Positions 15,315 to 23,821 of a stretch of 40,403 bases of DNA are shown one piece after another. The position numbers and the translations under genes are program-made. A model generated the notes under the pieces. That model had not been told where the DNA came from. It did not search any database and saw only the letters and a list, made by a program, of their open reading frames with translations. Within the stretch, counting starts at the first letter, position 1. Every line of letters starts with the position of its first letter. Source of the stretch: Bacilli bacterium (GTDB taxonomy: Bacteria > Bacillota_I > Bacilli_A > RF39 > UBA660); assembly GCA_017515795.1 (NCBI GenBank), contig JAFWEE010000016.1, forward strand, positions 1 to 40,403. Reading direction: 5' to 3'.

Positions 15315-15341
15315 TAAGAATAGTAGAGGTAGGTGGTATGT

Positions 15342-17276
15342 GTGAATAAAAATGATGGTTTAACTACAGGGAAAAAAGCCGTCATTATTTCATTACTTTC
15401 TGTTATAGCAGTATTACTATTAGTTGTTGCAATAGTTCTTCCAACATCTTCAAAAAGAAGAGTAGTTAATAGTAGAACTATTATGATTTTTATGGCCGGT
15501 AATAATCTTGAAACTAATAATGCTATAGCATCCTCAGATTTAAGTAAAATAATACCTGAATCAATAGATTTAGATAAAACTAAAGTTTTACTCTATACTG
15601 GAGGAACAAAAAGATGGCATAACTTTGTTAGTTCAGAAGAAGAAGCAATATATGAATTAACAAATAATGGTTTTGTTAAATTACAAACATTTACAAAGAG
15701 TAATATGGGTTATGATGCAGCATTAGCACAGTTTTTAAACTATAGTTATAACTATTCTAAAACTGATGGATATGACTTAATATTCTGGGATCATGGTCTT
15801 GGAGCACTTGGTAGTATATCAGATGAAAATACTAATGATTTCTTAGATTTATCTGAAATAAAGACTGCATTTGAAAGAAGCCCATTTAATGAAAATAATA
15901 AATTAGAAACTGTAGTATTTAGAACATGTTTAAATGCTACTTTAGAAGTAGCTAGTACTATATATCCATATGCTGATTATATGGTTGCTTCTGAAGAAAC
16001 TACTATTGGCGCTAATGGATATGGTGTTCTAGATTTCATTAATAATGTTACTGTTGATAATGATGGATTAGAATATGGTAAAATATTTATTGCATCATAT
16101 CAAAATCAAATAGAAGCATTAAAATTCTATGGTGAAACAGTATCTTCTTATTCTGTAGTAGATTTAAGTAAAATACCAGAATTATTAAATGAAGTAGATG
16201 ATTTCTTTGGAACTATAGATGTTAATTCTAATTATAATGAACTTGCTAGAATGAGAAGTAGTATGTATCAATATGGTGAATCTGAACCTGGTGTATCTGA
16301 TTATGATACAGTAGATTTATATGAATTAATTGATAATTTAAAGAAATATAATACAAAGGGTGCTGAAAAGATTCAAAAGACTTTAAAAAATGATGTAGTA
16401 GTATTTAATTGGGCTACTACTGAACATTCTAATGGATTATCTATATATTATCCTTTCTCAGGAAGAACAACTGCTAAAGCATTACATTTTGCATTATATG
16501 ATAAGATTAATGTAAGTAATAATTATAAGAAGTTTATAACAGACTTTGATAATGGACAAACTTCTTCTAGTTATACATTCTCATTTGATTTATCTAAGAA
16601 TGAAACTAGTCATAAAGGTGATGAATTTAAATTAAAATTAAATAAAGAACAAATAGAAAATTTTGGTAGTGCATCATATATTATTTTTAAGAAGAATGAT
16701 GATGGAACATTTACTAATATTTATGTAGGAAAAGATGCTAAATTAGATGATGATGGCTATGTAACTACAAATATATCAAATAATTTAATAACTATAGTAG
16801 ATGATAATGATAAATCAAAATCATATCCTATAGTATGGCAAGCTGAATCTGCTAGTAAAGATTATAGAGAATATATTATTCCTGTAACTTTAAATAGAAC
16901 TAATGATGAAGGTTGGCCAATACTTGAAAATGCAAATATTCATTTAAAAGTAGATAAAAAGAATAAAGCACATATTTCTGAAGTATTACTTCAAGAAAAA
17001 GGTGATGATATTAATAAAGCTAGTGGTACTCACGTAGACTTAAAGAATTATTCATCTATTGACTTCTATTTATTTAGATATAATATTTTAGATAGTAATG
17101 GAAATTATACTTCTGAATGGACAAGTAATAATACATTATATATGTTTGAAGTAAATGATAATAAATATCATTTTGAAGTAACATCAATTGATAATAAAGA
17201 AGACTATTATTGTGTCTTTGTTATTAAAGATGTTCAAAATAAAGGTTATTATTCAAATCTAATTAGTATGAAATAA
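15342..17276 (+). CDS. Membrane-anchored clostripain (C11) family cysteine peptidase, 644 aa
   Basis: After a short basic N-terminus, residues 12-34 form a signal anchor. The peptidase domain starts at about 45 with TIMIFMAGNNLETNN, the usual C11 opening. The catalytic pair is His151 in FWDHGLGALG and Cys196 in VVFRTCLNAT. A long C-terminal part (about 400-644) looks beta-rich and may be for substrate or surface binding. In C11 enzymes the specificity is usually for arginine or lysine; that is family knowledge. I prefer GTG 15342 as start, since AGGTGG lies 5 bases before it; GTG 15333 would overlap that RBS. A strong AGGAGG for the next gene follows the stop, so the two are one operon. Confidence 0.87.
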   Translation: MNKNDGLTTGKKAVIISLLSVIAVLLLVVAIVLPTSSKRRVVNSRTIMIFMAGNNLETNNAIASSDLSKIIPESIDLDKTKVLLYTGGTKRWHNFVSSEEEAIYELTNNGFVKLQTFTKSNMGYDAALAQFLNYSYNYSKTDGYDLIFWDHGLGALGSISDENTNDFLDLSEIKTAFERSPFNENNKLETVVFRTCLNATLEVASTIYPYADYMVASEETTIGANGYGVLDFINNVTVDNDGLEYGKIFIASYQNQIEALKFYGETVSSYSVVDLSKIPELLNEVDDFFGTIDVNSNYNELARMRSSMYQYGESEPGVSDYDTVDLYELIDNLKKYNTKGAEKIQKTLKNDVVVFNWATTEHSNGLSIYYPFSGRTTAKALHFALYDKINVSNNYKKFITDFDNGQTSSSYTFSFDLSKNETSHKGDEFKLKLNKEQIENFGSASYIIFKKNDDGTFTNIYVGKDAKLDDDGYVTTNISNNLITIVDDNDKSKSYPIVWQAESASKDYREYIIPVTLNRTNDEGWPILENANIHLKVDKKNKAHISEVLLQEKGDDINKASGTHVDLKNYSSIDFYLFRYNILDSNGNYTSEWTSNNTLYMFEVNDNKYHFEVTSIDNKEDYYCVFVIKDVQNKGYYSNLISMK

Positions 17277-17288
17277 GGAGGAATTAAA

Positions 17289-18308
17289 ATGTTTTGTAAG
17301 AATTGTGGAAATGAATTAAATAATAATGATAAATTTTGTAAGAATTGTGGATCTACTAATGATCAATATGTAGAGACTCCTGTAGTAGAAGAACCTACAG
17401 ATAATACTTTTATGAACACTCAACCATTTTCAATAGATGAGGTTGCTCAAAAAGTAGAAGAAAATAAAGAAGCAGAAATGAGTACTCCAGTAGTAGAAAC
17501 TCCTACAGTTGAAGAACCTGTAGCAGCTACTTCAGTTGAACCAGCAGTTGAAGTTCCAACTGAACCTGTAGTTGAAGCACCTGCACCAACTATTAGTTCT
17601 ACACCAATAGAACCTGTTATTAATACTCCTCAAAAGAAGAGTAATGTTGGATTTATAATTATATTAATTACACTTATTGTAATTATTCTTGGGCTTGGTG
17701 GTTTTATAGGATATAAATTATTTAGTGGTAAAACTGATACTCCAACTGTAACACCATCAAATAATAATCAAAATAATAATAATCAAAACAATAATCAAAA
17801 TAATAATAATAATAATACTCAAAAAGATGAAACATATTCTACAGTAGGTTATACTTTTACTATACCAACTGGATATAGTAAAATTGATGAAGGTGGATCT
17901 ATTAGAGTTGGTGATTCTAAATTCCAATTTAGAGTTATGACTACTATTACTCAATATACATATGCAAATTATAAAAGTGATTTAGAAGCTTCAGCAAATG
18001 AAATTAAAAAAGTTTGGGGAGCAGATGGAGCTTCATATATTAGTTCTTCTGAACAAACTTATAATGGAAAGAATTTCTTAATATTCTCATTCGTATATCA
18101 AGGAACTTATAATGATGCTATTTTAACAGAACTTCCAGATGGAACATTATTATGTGTAGTTGCTTATTATAATGATTTATCTTCTAAAACTGAAGGATAT
18201 AATAATTTAGCTAAATTTGTTAAATCTGCTGTTAAAGATACTAACTCATCTTTCTCAGGAGATTCAAAAGTAGAATTTAAATCTTCATCTATAGAAAAAA
18301 TAGATTAG
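17289..18308 (+). CDS. Zinc-ribbon membrane protein with exported C-terminal domain, 339 aa
   Basis: The N-terminus is a zinc ribbon, CKNCG and CKNCG (Cys3, 6, 17, 20), in the cytoplasm. Residues 25-117 are a low-complexity spacer rich in P, E, V and T, followed by one membrane helix (about 119-142), then an Asn/Gln-rich linker (157-176) and an exported domain of about 150 residues starting YTFTIPTGYSKIDEG. The exported part resembles small lipid- or peptide-binding alpha/beta domains, but I do not recognise it. The architecture, cytoplasmic ribbon plus external domain, is common in low-G+C Firmicutes membrane proteins of unknown role. It sits 12 bases after the C11 peptidase with a perfect RBS, and it may be a partner or substrate of it; that is inference. 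Confidence 0.82.
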   Translation: MFCKNCGNELNNNDKFCKNCGSTNDQYVETPVVEEPTDNTFMNTQPFSIDEVAQKVEENKEAEMSTPVVETPTVEEPVAATSVEPAVEVPTEPVVEAPAPTISSTPIEPVINTPQKKSNVGFIIILITLIVIILGLGGFIGYKLFSGKTDTPTVTPSNNNQNNNNQNNNQNNNNNNTQKDETYSTVGYTFTIPTGYSKIDEGGSIRVGDSKFQFRVMTTITQYTYANYKSDLEASANEIKKVWGADGASYISSSEQTYNGKNFLIFSFVYQGTYNDAILTELPDGTLLCVVAYYNDLSSKTEGYNNLAKFVKSAVKDTNSSFSGDSKVEFKSSSIEKID

Positions 18309-18333
18309 TCTTACTTATGTAAGACTTTTTTTT
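18307..18333 (+). terminator. Terminator after zinc-ribbon gene
   Basis: AGTCTTAC (18307-18314), loop TTAT, GTAAGACT (18319-18326), then T8. It begins inside the TAG stop. Confidence 0.85.
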
Positions 18334-18371
18334 ATTATATTTTTATGATAAAATTGTTTTAGGTGATTTAA

Positions 18372-19025
18372 ATGAATACATTTGAAAAATATAATATTAA
18401 TATTAATAATAAGTTATATGAACAAGCATTTACTCATTCTAGTTATGCTAATGAAAATGATACCGTAGATTATGAAAGATTAGAGTTTCTAGGAGACAAA
18501 ATATTAGACTTTATAGTATCAGAATACCTTTATGTTAATGAAAACTTAGAAGAAGGAGAAATGACTAAATTAAGGGCCTCTTATGTATGTGAAAATGCTT
18601 TAAATGAGTATTCTAAAGAATTAGGTTTAGATGAATATCTAAAACTAGGTAAAGGAGAAGAAAGTACTGGTGGTAGAAGTAAACCATCTATAATAGCAGA
18701 TCTATTTGAAGCTTTCTTAGCAGCTACTTATTTAAACTATGGTTTAGATAAAGTTAAAGAAATAGTATATGATATAGTTATTCCTTTTATAGAAGGTAAT
18801 CATCATGAATTCTTAAAAGATTACAAATCTATTCTTCAAGAATATGTTCAAACAGATAAAAAATCTACTGTATATGAAGTAATTAACGAAGAAGGACCTG
18901 CTAATGAAAAGATATTTACTGTTACTGTTAAAGTAGATGATATAGTACTAGGAACAGGAACTGCATCTTCTAAGAAAGAAGCAGAACAATTAGCAGCTAA
19001 AGATGCATTAAATAAAGCAAATTAG
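18372..19025 (+). CDS. rnc: Ribonuclease III, 217 aa
   Basis: A double-stranded-RNA endonuclease that matures rRNA and degrades duplex RNA. The signature ERLEFLGDKILDF (35-47) is intact. The second acidic cluster is in ADLFEAFLAATYLNYG, and a dsRNA-binding domain occupies the C-terminal ~70 residues (KSILQEYVQT to KEAEQLAAKDAL). Length 217 is slightly shorter than the usual 225-250, mainly at the N-terminus. AGGTGAT precedes the ATG by about 6 bases, and a TAAAAT box at 18349-18354 may be the promoter. The rnc-smc order is conserved in Firmicutes, but here a terminator separates the two. Confidence 0.96.
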   Translation: MNTFEKYNININNKLYEQAFTHSSYANENDTVDYERLEFLGDKILDFIVSEYLYVNENLEEGEMTKLRASYVCENALNEYSKELGLDEYLKLGKGEESTGGRSKPSIIADLFEAFLAATYLNYGLDKVKEIVYDIVIPFIEGNHHEFLKDYKSILQEYVQTDKKSTVYEVINEEGPANEKIFTVTVKVDDIVLGTGTASSKKEAEQLAAKDALNKAN

Positions 19026-19046
19026 AACATAATGTTCTTTTTTTTT
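19024..19046 (+). terminator. Terminator between rnc and smc
   Basis: AGAACAT (19024-19030) / ATGTTCT (19032-19038) with a one-base loop, then a T-run. An extended -10 TGG-TACAAT (19061-19066) for smc follows. Confidence 0.7.
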
Positions 19047-19100
19047 ATTGTTTTATATGGTACAATATTACTTAGTTAAATGATAGATAGGCGATGAGGT

Positions 19101-22049
19101 ATGTATTTAAAAAGTTTAAAGGCAATAGGATTTAAATCGTTTTGTGAACCAATAACTATGGATTTTACTGATAAAATATCAGGAGTAGTAGGTCCAAATG
19201 GTTCTGGTAAAAGTAACGTAGTAGATGCTGTTAGATGGGTTCTAGGAGAACAATCAGTTAAATCTCTTCGTGGTGAAGGATCAATGAGTGATGTTATTTT
19301 CTCTGGATCTAAATCTAGAAAAGCTGCTAATTATGCATCAGTTACTTTAATATTTGATAATACTGATAGATATTTAGCTTTTGATAAAGATGAATTAGAG
19401 ATTAAAAGAACAATTTATAAAACTGGAGAAAATGAATATTATATAAATAATGAGAAGTGTAGATTAAAAGATATATTAGAGCTATTTAGAGATACTGGTG
19501 CATCTAAGGAATCATTTAATATTATTTCTCAAGGTGATATTAGTAACATACTTTCATCTAAACCTGAAGATAGAAGAATTATATTTGAAGATGCAGCAGG
19601 AGTACTTAAATATAAAAAGAGAAAAGAAGAAGCTGAAAGAAAGATACTTCAAACAAATAATAATTTAAATAGAGTTAATGATATTATTGGAGAATTAGAA
19701 GAAAGAGTAGGTCCTTTAAAAGAGGCTTCTGAAAAGGCTAAAATATATGTTCAAGATAAAAAAGAATTAGAACAAGTAGAAGTTGCTCTAATAGTAAATG
19801 ATATAGATAAATTTAATATAGAATATAAGGAAGCTAAAGATAATATAGTTAAATTAAATGATAAAATATCTGAATTATTATCTAGTTCTTCACTTGAATC
19901 TAGTAAGATAGAAAACTTAAAAGTTGAAATTAATAAATTAAATGATGAATTATATGCTAAGCAACAATTATTAGTAGAATCTACCTCTTTAATGCAAAAA
20001 TATCAAGGAGAAAAGAATCTTATTAATGAAAGAAGTAAATATAATTCTGATGATATGAAATTACATGATAATATCATATTACTTAAAGAAAATTTACTTA
20101 ATTTAGATAATGAACTTGATTTGTTAAATAAAGAATTAAAAGTACAAGAATTAGAAAATAAAGGACTTCAAACTTCTTTAACTAATAGTGTTAATGAATT
20201 GAATAAACTAGAAAAGAGTAAGAATGATTTATTAAATGAATCATCTAATTTGGTTAGAGAAATAACTTCTTTAAACCATAAAAAAGAAGTACTTGCTAAT
20301 TCTATAGAAAATAATCTAGCTATTCCAACTCCTGTTAAGAGTGTATTAGATAATCCTAAATTATCTAATATGTATGGTACAGTAGGAAAGCTATTTGAAA
20401 CTGAAGAAAGTTATGCTACTGCTATAGAAATATCTTTAGGAGCTGCTATTAACTATATTATTTGTGAAAATGATAGAGATGCTAAAGAAGCTATTAGTTA
20501 CTTAAAGAATAATAATTTAGGTAGAGCTACATTTTATCCACTTGATGTTATTAAACCAAGAAATATAGATATAGATTCATATAATACAGTTAAAAAGATT
20601 AATGGTTTTGTAGATATAGCATCTAATTTAATTAAATATGATAATAAATATAAAAATGTAATGCATAATCTTTTAGGTAATGTAATTATATCTACTGATA
20701 TAGAAGCAGGTACTAAGATATCTAAAGAGATTAATAATAGATATAAAGTAGTATCTTTAGATGGAAATGTAGTAAATGTGGGAGGATCTCTTACAGGAGG
20801 TTCTATTAAATCTAAAACATCTATTATTTCTGAAAAATATGAATTAGAGAATATCTTAAAAGATATTACTAAGAAACAAAACGATTTATCTATTGTTGAG
20901 GATAAGATAAACTCCATAGATACTGAGTACTCTAATATAAATGAAGAAAAGAATAAAATATTGTCTACTATTAATATAAAGAGTGATTTATTAAAAGAAA
21001 AAGAGAATAAAAAATCTGAATTAGATATTAGAAAAGAAAGTATTATTCTAGAATTAAGTAATAATGAAAATGTAGTTAATAATGTTATTTCTAAAGATGA
21101 AGAAGCTATTATTAATAAGTATTATGAAGAAAAGAATAAAGTAGATAGTCTAAAACTAGAAATAGAGAATCTAGTATCTAAGATAGGTAAAGAAAAAGAC
21201 AATTTAACTCATTTAGAGACAAGTTTAAAGATAGATAATAATGATTATAACAATTATCTAGATGAATTAAAGAAGAATGAAATAAAAGAGAGTAGATTAG
21301 ATGTTAAATTAGATACATTACTTTCTAACTTAGAAAGTGATTATACTATTACATATGAAAAAGCTAAATCTGAATATATTCTAGAAATAGATGAAGATGA
21401 AGCAAGAAAGAAAGTAAATAAGTTAAAGAGTGAAATAAGATCTCTTGGAGATGTTAATGTTTCATCTATTGAAGAATATGAAGAAGTAAATAAGAGATAT
21501 ACATTCTTAAATAGTCAAAAAGAAGATTTATTAAAAGCAGAAGATATGCTTATGGATATTATTAAACAAATGGATGAAGTAATGATAGAAAGATTTAAAG
21601 AAACATTTGATTTAGTAAAAGAATCATTCTCTAAGACATTTAAAGAGTTATTTAATGGTGGAGATGCTTCTTTATCATTAACTGATCCATCTGATATATT
21701 AAATACTGGAGTAGAAATAACTGCTTTACCTCCAGGAAAGAAATTACAACATATTTCTTTACTTTCTGGTGGTGAAAAGACTTTAACTGCTATTGCATTA
21801 CTATTCTCAATATTAAAGATAAGACCAGTTCCATTTGCTATCCTAGATGAGGTAGAAGCTGCTTTAGATGAAGTAAATGTAGATAATTTTGGTAAATATT
21901 TAAGTGGTTTAAAAGATAAAACTCAATTTATTGTTATTACTCATAAAAAGAAGACTATGGAATATGTAGATGTTTTATATGGTATAACAATGCAAGAATC
22001 TGGTGTTTCTAAACTAGTTTCTGTTAAATTAGAGGATATCAAAAACTAA
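19101..22049 (+). CDS. smc: Chromosome segregation ATPase SMC, short-armed, 982 aa
   Basis: The core of bacterial condensin, which extrudes DNA loops and organises the nucleoid. Head: GFKSF (10-14), Walker A GPNGSGKSN (31-39), Q-loop SQGDISNI, then after the arms signature LSGGEKTLTA (about residue 888) and Walker B FAILDEVEAALDE. The hinge lies at about 405-575, with GNVVNVGGSLTGGS near its end. Most SMC proteins of this group are near 1180 residues; the ~200 missing residues come about equally from the two coiled-coil arms, giving shorter arms with both heads and hinge intact. The start ATG is right for the family, but GAGG lies only one base before it, so the useful RBS is probably AGGCGAT about 8 bases earlier. 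The scpA and scpB partners are not in the window. Confidence 0.96.
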   Translation: MYLKSLKAIGFKSFCEPITMDFTDKISGVVGPNGSGKSNVVDAVRWVLGEQSVKSLRGEGSMSDVIFSGSKSRKAANYASVTLIFDNTDRYLAFDKDELEIKRTIYKTGENEYYINNEKCRLKDILELFRDTGASKESFNIISQGDISNILSSKPEDRRIIFEDAAGVLKYKKRKEEAERKILQTNNNLNRVNDIIGELEERVGPLKEASEKAKIYVQDKKELEQVEVALIVNDIDKFNIEYKEAKDNIVKLNDKISELLSSSSLESSKIENLKVEINKLNDELYAKQQLLVESTSLMQKYQGEKNLINERSKYNSDDMKLHDNIILLKENLLNLDNELDLLNKELKVQELENKGLQTSLTNSVNELNKLEKSKNDLLNESSNLVREITSLNHKKEVLANSIENNLAIPTPVKSVLDNPKLSNMYGTVGKLFETEESYATAIEISLGAAINYIICENDRDAKEAISYLKNNNLGRATFYPLDVIKPRNIDIDSYNTVKKINGFVDIASNLIKYDNKYKNVMHNLLGNVIISTDIEAGTKISKEINNRYKVVSLDGNVVNVGGSLTGGSIKSKTSIISEKYELENILKDITKKQNDLSIVEDKINSIDTEYSNINEEKNKILSTINIKSDLLKEKENKKSELDIRKESIILELSNNENVVNNVISKDEEAIINKYYEEKNKVDSLKLEIENLVSKIGKEKDNLTHLETSLKIDNNDYNNYLDELKKNEIKESRLDVKLDTLLSNLESDYTITYEKAKSEYILEIDEDEARKKVNKLKSEIRSLGDVNVSSIEEYEEVNKRYTFLNSQKEDLLKAEDMLMDIIKQMDEVMIERFKETFDLVKESFSKTFKELFNGGDASLSLTDPSDILNTGVEITALPPGKKLQHISLLSGGEKTLTAIALLFSILKIRPVPFAILDEVEAALDEVNVDNFGKYLSGLKDKTQFIVITHKKKTMEYVDVLYGITMQESGVSKLVSVKLEDIKN

Positions 22050-22079
22050 GACGTTTTTTTGACAGAAAACGTCTTTTAT
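22048..22079 (+). terminator. Terminator after smc
   Basis: AAGACGTTTT (22048-22057) / AAAACGTCTT (22066-22075), 8-base loop holding TTGACA, followed by TTAT. The stem is good but the T-tract short. Confidence 0.65.
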
Positions 22080-22087
22080 GTTAATAT
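22059..22087 (+). promoter_or_regulatory. Promoter of 261-aa gene, -35 in terminator loop
   Basis: Consensus TTGACA (22059-22064), 17-base spacer, TAATAT (22082-22087). The -35 box occupies the loop of the smc terminator. Confidence 0.7.
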
Positions 22088-22113
22088 ATAGGGCATTAAA
22101 GGAGGGGGAAAAT

Positions 22114-22899
22114 ATGTCAGATTCAATAAAGAAACCTGAATCTAATTTTGATTTACAAGGTTCTAATAATGCACCATCATATCTTCAAAAATTATTTGAA
22201 TATAATGCTCAGTTATTAGAAGAACAAGACCTTGAAACAAGTTATTCAGATATGTTTTTTAAGTATTTTAAAGTTATAGAACGATCTACTTTATGTGATG
22301 TAGATAATTTTGATGCAATACGTGATCAAAATGCTACTAACTATGATGCATGGATTAAACGTAGAAAAGATCTTTTAAAAGTATATATTAATTTCTTAAG
22401 ATTCTGTAATCTAAGTCCAAATAGATTTAAAGAACCCTCTATAGAATTATCTAAAGGAGTATTTGATTCTTTAAAATCAGAATATAGTAAGAATATAATT
22501 GTTTATTCTAAGTATGCTAATACTTTAGGATCCGCTAAAGGTGTAGAATTACATGATATAACAATTAGAGATGGGGTTCCTTGTTTTAAATTACAAAACT
22601 TTGAAGGACGTCCACCTATAATACTTCCTCTAAATATTAATGTATATGATAGATATTATATTCATAATCCATATAGTGATAAGGAAGCAAAGACTTATGA
22701 AAAGTTAGTAGCAAATCCAGATTTAACTGTTATTTATGGATTATATGGTTTTTCTAAAGATGAAGGAATAGACGAAAAAATAGAAGAATTAAAATATTTA
22801 AAATCATATATACCAAAATCTCAATTCTTTGAATTAAGAGGAGAAACTCAAAAGATTGGTGAATACCACGTTGGTTTAATATATAAACCTAAAAAATAA
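22114..22899 (+). CDS. Unrecognised soluble protein, 261 aa
   Basis: No family recognised. The N-terminal ~120 residues are helical with several aromatic residues (YSDMFFKYFKVIE, AWIKRRKDLLKVYINFLRF). The C-terminal half is mixed alpha/beta with VPCFKLQNFEGRPPIILPLNINVYD, a stretch that looks like a small beta domain. No signal peptide or membrane segment. The start is ATG 22114 because AAAGGAGGGGG precedes it; the upstream in-frame ATG at 22078 lies inside the promoter. Its own consensus promoter and a strong RBS suggest good expression. The terminator is shared with the convergent IMPACT gene. Confidence 0.75.
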   Translation: MSDSIKKPESNFDLQGSNNAPSYLQKLFEYNAQLLEEQDLETSYSDMFFKYFKVIERSTLCDVDNFDAIRDQNATNYDAWIKRRKDLLKVYINFLRFCNLSPNRFKEPSIELSKGVFDSLKSEYSKNIIVYSKYANTLGSAKGVELHDITIRDGVPCFKLQNFEGRPPIILPLNINVYDRYYIHNPYSDKEAKTYEKLVANPDLTVIYGLYGFSKDEGIDEKIEELKYLKSYIPKSQFFELRGETQKIGEYHVGLIYKPKK

Positions 22900-22922
22900 A
22901 AACAGACATTAGTCTGTTTTTT
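22899..22922. terminator. Bidirectional terminator, 261-aa gene / IMPACT gene
   Basis: AACAGAC (22901-22907), loop ATTA, GTCTGTT (22912-22918), extended by A/T pairs. T-runs lie on both strands. Confidence 0.8.
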
Positions 22923-23268
22923 CTTTGTACATTTTAACTATTTCAGATGCTGAGTTAGAGTATGCTCTAAATAGACCACCAGCACCTAATTTAATACCTC
23001 CAAAGTACCTTACAACTACTATTAAAACATTATTTAAATCATTCTTTTCAAGTACATTAAATATAGGCATACCTGCAGTTCCTTTAGGTTCTCCATCATC
23101 ATTTATTTTACCAGTATTATTTATTTTATATACATATACTACATGTCTTGCTTTTTTATGTTCTTCTTTAATAGATTTAATAATATCTAATACTTTAGAT
23201 TCATCATCTAATTCATAAAGATATGTTATAAATCTAGACTTTTTAATTTCTATTTCATTTGTAATCAT
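22909..23268 (-). CDS. IMPACT/YigZ family protein, N-terminal domain only, 119 aa
   Basis: The IMPACT-domain motifs are clear: KKSRFI, ARHVVYVYK, DDGEPKGTAGMPI and VVRYFGGIKLGAGGLFRAY. Typical bacterial YigZ/YvyE proteins are 200-210 residues with a C-terminal ferredoxin-like domain. Here the protein stops just after the first domain, in SASEIVKMYKEKTD, and the terminator begins at once. The cause is natural shortening rather than a frameshift, since no matching continuation is seen downstream. The start is ATG 23268, with GGTGAT 4 bases before it; upstream in-frame TTG 23280 overlaps the RBS. The role of the family in bacteria is uncertain. Confidence 0.87.
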   Translation of the reverse strand: MITNEIEIKKSRFITYLYELDDESKVLDIIKSIKEEHKKARHVVYVYKINNTGKINDDGEPKGTAGMPIFNVLEKNDLNNVLIVVVRYFGGIKLGAGGLFRAYSNSASEIVKMYKEKTD

Positions 23269-23307
23269 AGTTATCACCAATTAAATTATATCATATTTAC
23301 ACTTATA

Positions 23308-23337
23308 TTGTTTATATATAAATATTCATGATATAAT
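23308..23337 (+). promoter_or_regulatory. Promoter of 126-aa repeat gene
   Basis: TTGTTT (23308-23313), 18-base spacer, TATAAT (23332-23337) with an upstream TG (extended -10). A mirror TGA-TATAAT on the minus strand (ATTATA at 23285-23290) serves the IMPACT gene. Confidence 0.6.
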
Positions 23338-23364
23338 ATATTATATAAGATAAGGAGACTAATT

Positions 23365-23745
23365 ATGAAAAGAGAAGAATACATTAAATGGGTAGAAAAG
23401 AATCATCCTGCTCATATGACTACTGAAGAATATTTAGAAAAATATCCTCCACATGAAGATATGGATCCAAATGAAATGGAAGATATTTTAATGCGTGGGC
23501 CAAGAACTGAAGAAGAAATGCAAAAATTATCTTGGTATCATGAGTCTTGGATTGAACCTGAAGATAGAGTTCAAAAAAGATCATTTCTAATGAAATTTAT
23601 TAAACCAGAAGGTAGTGTTCAAAAAAGATCATTTATAATGAGATTTATTAAACCTGAAGATAGAACTCAAAAGAAAGCAGCATTAATGGAAGCAAAAGAA
23701 CAATTAGAAGAAATGAAGTCTTCTTCAAAAGGAAAAAGTAAATAA
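23365..23745 (+). CDS. Small charged protein with three 16-residue repeats, 126 aa
   Basis: No family recognised. Residues 1-62 are acidic with HMTTEEYLEKYPPHEDMDP, a region likely to be disordered or in short helices. Then come three tandem 16-residue units at 63-78, 79-94 and 95-110, of the form I-x-PE-x-x-x-QK-R-S-F-x-M-x-F. The first two are nearly identical, the third diverges. The C-terminus is Lys/Ser-rich. There is no signal peptide or membrane helix. Alternating positive and hydrophobic positions in the repeats suggest amphipathic helices that could contact membrane or nucleic acid; this is a guess. AAGGAG precedes ATG, and a terminator follows. Confidence 0.72.
   Translation: MKREEYIKWVEKNHPAHMTTEEYLEKYPPHEDMDPNEMEDILMRGPRTEEEMQKLSWYHESWIEPEDRVQKRSFLMKFIKPEGSVQKRSFIMRFIKPEDRTQKKAALMEAKEQLEEMKSSSKGKSK
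23551..23694 (+). repeat. Three tandem 48-base in-frame repeats
   Basis: Copies begin at 23551, 23599 and 23647. The first two share long identical stretches (CAAAAAAGATCATTT), while the third keeps the frame but is diverged. Confidence 0.8.
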
Positions 23746-23768
23746 GTGAAGTTATACTTCACTTTTTA
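23744..23768 (+). terminator. Terminator before uvrC
   Basis: AAGTGAAGT (23744-23752), loop TAT, ACTTCACTT (23756-23764), then TTT. Confidence 0.8.
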
Positions 23769-23770
23769 AT

Positions 23771-23799
23771 TTGATTATTATATAGTTTTATATTAAAAT
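23771..23799 (+). promoter_or_regulatory. Promoter of uvrC
   Basis: TTGATT (23771-23776), 17-base spacer, TAAAAT (23794-23799). No LexA-type operator is evident. Confidence 0.6.
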
Positions 23800-23821
23800 A
23801 CAATTGAAAAGGAAATAGTAT

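Noticed and set aside
17757-17817. AT-rich N/Q tract as a CRISPR, phase-variable or satellite repeat
   Set aside because: It is a coding AAT/CAA run giving an Asn/Gln linker after a membrane helix. Slippage is possible, but no spacer-repeat structure is present.
20534-20917. Long open frame on the minus strand inside smc
   Set aside because: No RBS, and the plus-strand reading is a clear SMC hinge. Such frames are common opposite AT-rich coding sequence. Those inside uvrC, lepA, murE, hrcA and dnaK were dropped for the same reason.
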